Shown: one piece after another, positions 61,572-64,000 of the stretch
Layout: every line of letters begins with the position of its first letter
How positions within the stretch are numbered: position 1 is the first letter of the stretch
NCBI GenBank assembly: GCA_021442155.1
Contig: CM038216.1
Location: 154,033,009-154,097,008 of the forward strand
Direction: 5' to 3'
DNA: 64,000 nt
DNA from: Cymbidium sinense
Lineage: Eukaryota; Streptophyta; Magnoliopsida; Asparagales; Orchidaceae
Made by a program: the position numbers and the translations under genes
Notes under the pieces: model-generated
Told to the model about the DNA's origin: nothing
Database searches by the model: none
What the model saw: the letters and a program-made list of their open reading frames with translations, nothing else

Positions 61572-62768
61572 CGTACTTACTAAATTTAATTGCTTTATTA
61601 AATATATCATTTAATTAAATGATTATTAAGAAGTGATGAAGCAAAGTTAAAGAGATATCATCAAATTGGCCATGATTTGAATCGATTAGTCTTAAGATGT
61701 CTTTATATTTAGATAAAATTATTTAAGTCAAATCCAAATATCTAACTTAATAAAAAAATTATAACATTTCATTAGGATGATTAAAACTCAAAAAATTCAT
61801 CTTTAGATGCAGCCTAAGGTTAGGAATCATGGTGTATCTCATTCCTTCTTTTTTTCTTTAAAATTCTAAATTGAAATGAAATTATGATTTAGGCTCTCAG
61901 AGAGTGAGTTTCATATCTTAGGTTCTTTCTTAATAAATAACAGTATAAATATCTTGCATTCAGAAGATTTGACCACATAGTTTAAAAACTGTATAAAAGC
62001 AGTTGTTATGTCTAGAAGAGTCGGGATAGGCTCATTCTCTCTAGCGGAAGTGAACCAACATATCACATTTTTTCTCGAGTAGAATTAAGTTGAGCTCTTA
62101 GCTTTTTCTAGAGCACTTTAGATATTGGTTCAAAGACTATTTGTTTCTCACTTACTATGAGTATAAGTCCTCACCTCTTAAGAATTTTTATAATCTTTTA
62201 TTTGAATATAAGTCTTAACTTTTTGATAAAGTACTATTTTAAATAATCATAATTCTCTATTTTAAAAATATAAAACCTCACCATAAGTTAGATTGAAGTG
62301 TTTACTAAGCTTCCTATTCTCATGTTCGCTTCATACTTTTCTTCCTTTAGATTTTGTTAAGAACTCTTTACGTTTGAGCCTTCCTATTTGACTCTCCAAT
62401 GATCATTAATCCTTTTATGATGAACCTTGAAAAACTTAAAAGACACTGATTGGTCATTTAATCTAGAGTATTCTTAAAAAATTCTCATTTCCTAATATGT
62501 AATTAATTATGGGAGTTTGCCCCTATAGAAACTTTAAAACTCAGCTTAAAGTAAACCCTAATTTACTTCATCCATGTAAAGTAGGAGAAAGATCATTAGT
62601 ATACGTAGACTCATCAACCTTATGAGTCTTTATTAAATGATTGGGTCTATTGTAAGATGTTATCTCTACCTTTCGAGGTAGTGATATCGTACTTGATCAT
62701 CTTAGTAAATACCTCCTATAATTTGTGTGGTATCCTTCTTCACATATTTTTAAACACCACAATATATA

Positions 62769-64000
62769 AGCCATCAAAAAATTAACTAAACATTCCCCAA
62801 TAATTTTTTAACCTTCATCAACATGCCCTAAAAAAATTGTCTAACCAATTAGTTTAAGTACATAATACTACCAGGTGTTTAGGATATTATAACCATATAC
62901 TCTTCAAAATAACTTTAAACCTCACCATTCAACCCATAACTAACAAAGAAAATATTTACACTATATAAAATTTTGATTATATTTTAATATAAACCAATAA
63001 AAAATAGAAAATCAATGAGCACAAAATGATGTCTTCAAATTAAAATAACAGCATAAACTAAATCAACTAAACAAAATCCTCTATATTTAACCAAAAACAT
63101 GTGTTGACCAATGATATTATTCATAATTCATATTACACTATAATCATTCACCAAATAATAGTGATAGTCTCACAACAACATTAGAAAACCAACACAATGA
63201 TATGATAACATTCCAAAAAATCATATCACTCATTTTATCCTCTTTCTCCCAAAATATTAGTCATCGAAGGATTGCACATTGAGTCCCTATTATAGGAAAA
63301 AATAGTAGTTAATAGCATTACAAACACTTAGGATAAAATTATAAAGTTTAACTTACATTAATTATACTTGTCATTTGTGAGCTTTTACGAAGTGGAAAAT
63401 TCATATGAAATTGTTATATGAATTGTCTCATCTATTATTGCTAAGTCTTCAATAGCACCTCAAGTCTTGCCATATGATTGAAGGTACTGCCATTACTACT
63501 CTATCATATTATTGTTGTTCTCTAATGAAATATCTACTATCTCATACTATTGTGGTTTCTATGGAAAGTATTATGTTGGAGTCAAACCAAATTCTAATGT
63601 TTGTGCTCTCCCTAGGTGTCTAGGACCAAAAACTATTTAAAGTACCCACATATTTGCCTCCAATTTTTTATCCCTTACTGTAAGTCCTTCCTTAACAAGA
63701 AGTTTGAAAGCTTATGCTAAAATTAGAAGTAATATTATTACTTTTAAATAATTTATTAAGCACTAAGGATAAGGTTAACCATCTCTACTTAGAATCTTCA
63801 GACGATTGAGAGCCATCTTTATGCACATAATTGCAACCTATCTTGAATAGATTGTAACAAAAAATTTACTTGCACTAACTATCAATAATTAGCATAGCAT
63901 AATTGCATACCATCTCCTTCTATCTATGAACTAAACACACATGACCCATTGTATGAGGATATAATTATTTTCTTACATTTTTCTTATTTTTGTCTATCCA
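62769..64000. other. Unassigned stretch
   Basis: AT-rich. No domain, long ORF or repeat relation to the rest of the window was recognised. Confidence 0.4.

Overview
The window is AT-rich nuclear DNA of a flowering plant. The evidence is split-gene remains of TPS-a-type (sesquiterpene synthase-like) terpene synthases, plant Ty3/gypsy and L1-type LINE debris, relics of a plant transposon-associated protein domain (PF20167-like), and many long (TA)n arrays. The species cannot be named from the sequence. I see no intact protein-coding gene. Every recognisable coding region is broken or is part of a mobile element, and no tRNA, rRNA or CRISPR was recognised.

Left third (1-22610): a nested retroelement. 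A degenerate gypsy element (G1) appears to run from about 1091 to 20350. Its two LTRs are direct copies (1091-2447 plus 8868-8936, and 19076-20350). Between them lie a PBS-like site (8937) and a pol fragment (9437-9636). Two copies of a long non-coding family, called E here, interrupt G1 in opposite orientations (2448-8865 minus, 10266-18372 plus). Together they form an imperfect inverted repeat of about 16 kb. G1 is followed by 2.3 kb I cannot assign.

Middle (22611-53893): two long copies of one segment, unit A (22611-36791) and unit B (37633-53893). They are separated by the tail of a LINE and a gap of exactly 100 Ns. In the same order each unit carries a microsatellite, a diverged LTR-like pair with a Met-tRNA-type primer site, a minisatellite, a PF20167-like relic, a stretch rich in 'gcctcggcgct' motifs, a second PF20167-like relic, a MITE-like segment, and the 3' exons of a terpene synthase on the minus strand. 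The gap at the copy boundary leaves open whether this is a real tandem duplication or two haplotypes placed in series.

Right third (51446-64000): unit B holds a partial terpene synthase (B1) joined to a seven-exon terpene synthase (B2, 52579-56040). B2 has a TATA box and a conserved N-terminal motif, but it carries frameshifts, including a 5-bp deletion in the metal-binding DDXXD motif. Its upstream flank is duplicated around one E-family fragment (56423-59330) and followed by another in the opposite orientation (59750-62768). The last 1.2 kb is unassigned.

All homology statements come from reading by eye. Boundaries are good to tens of bases, except the splice sites and microsatellites, which were read base by base.
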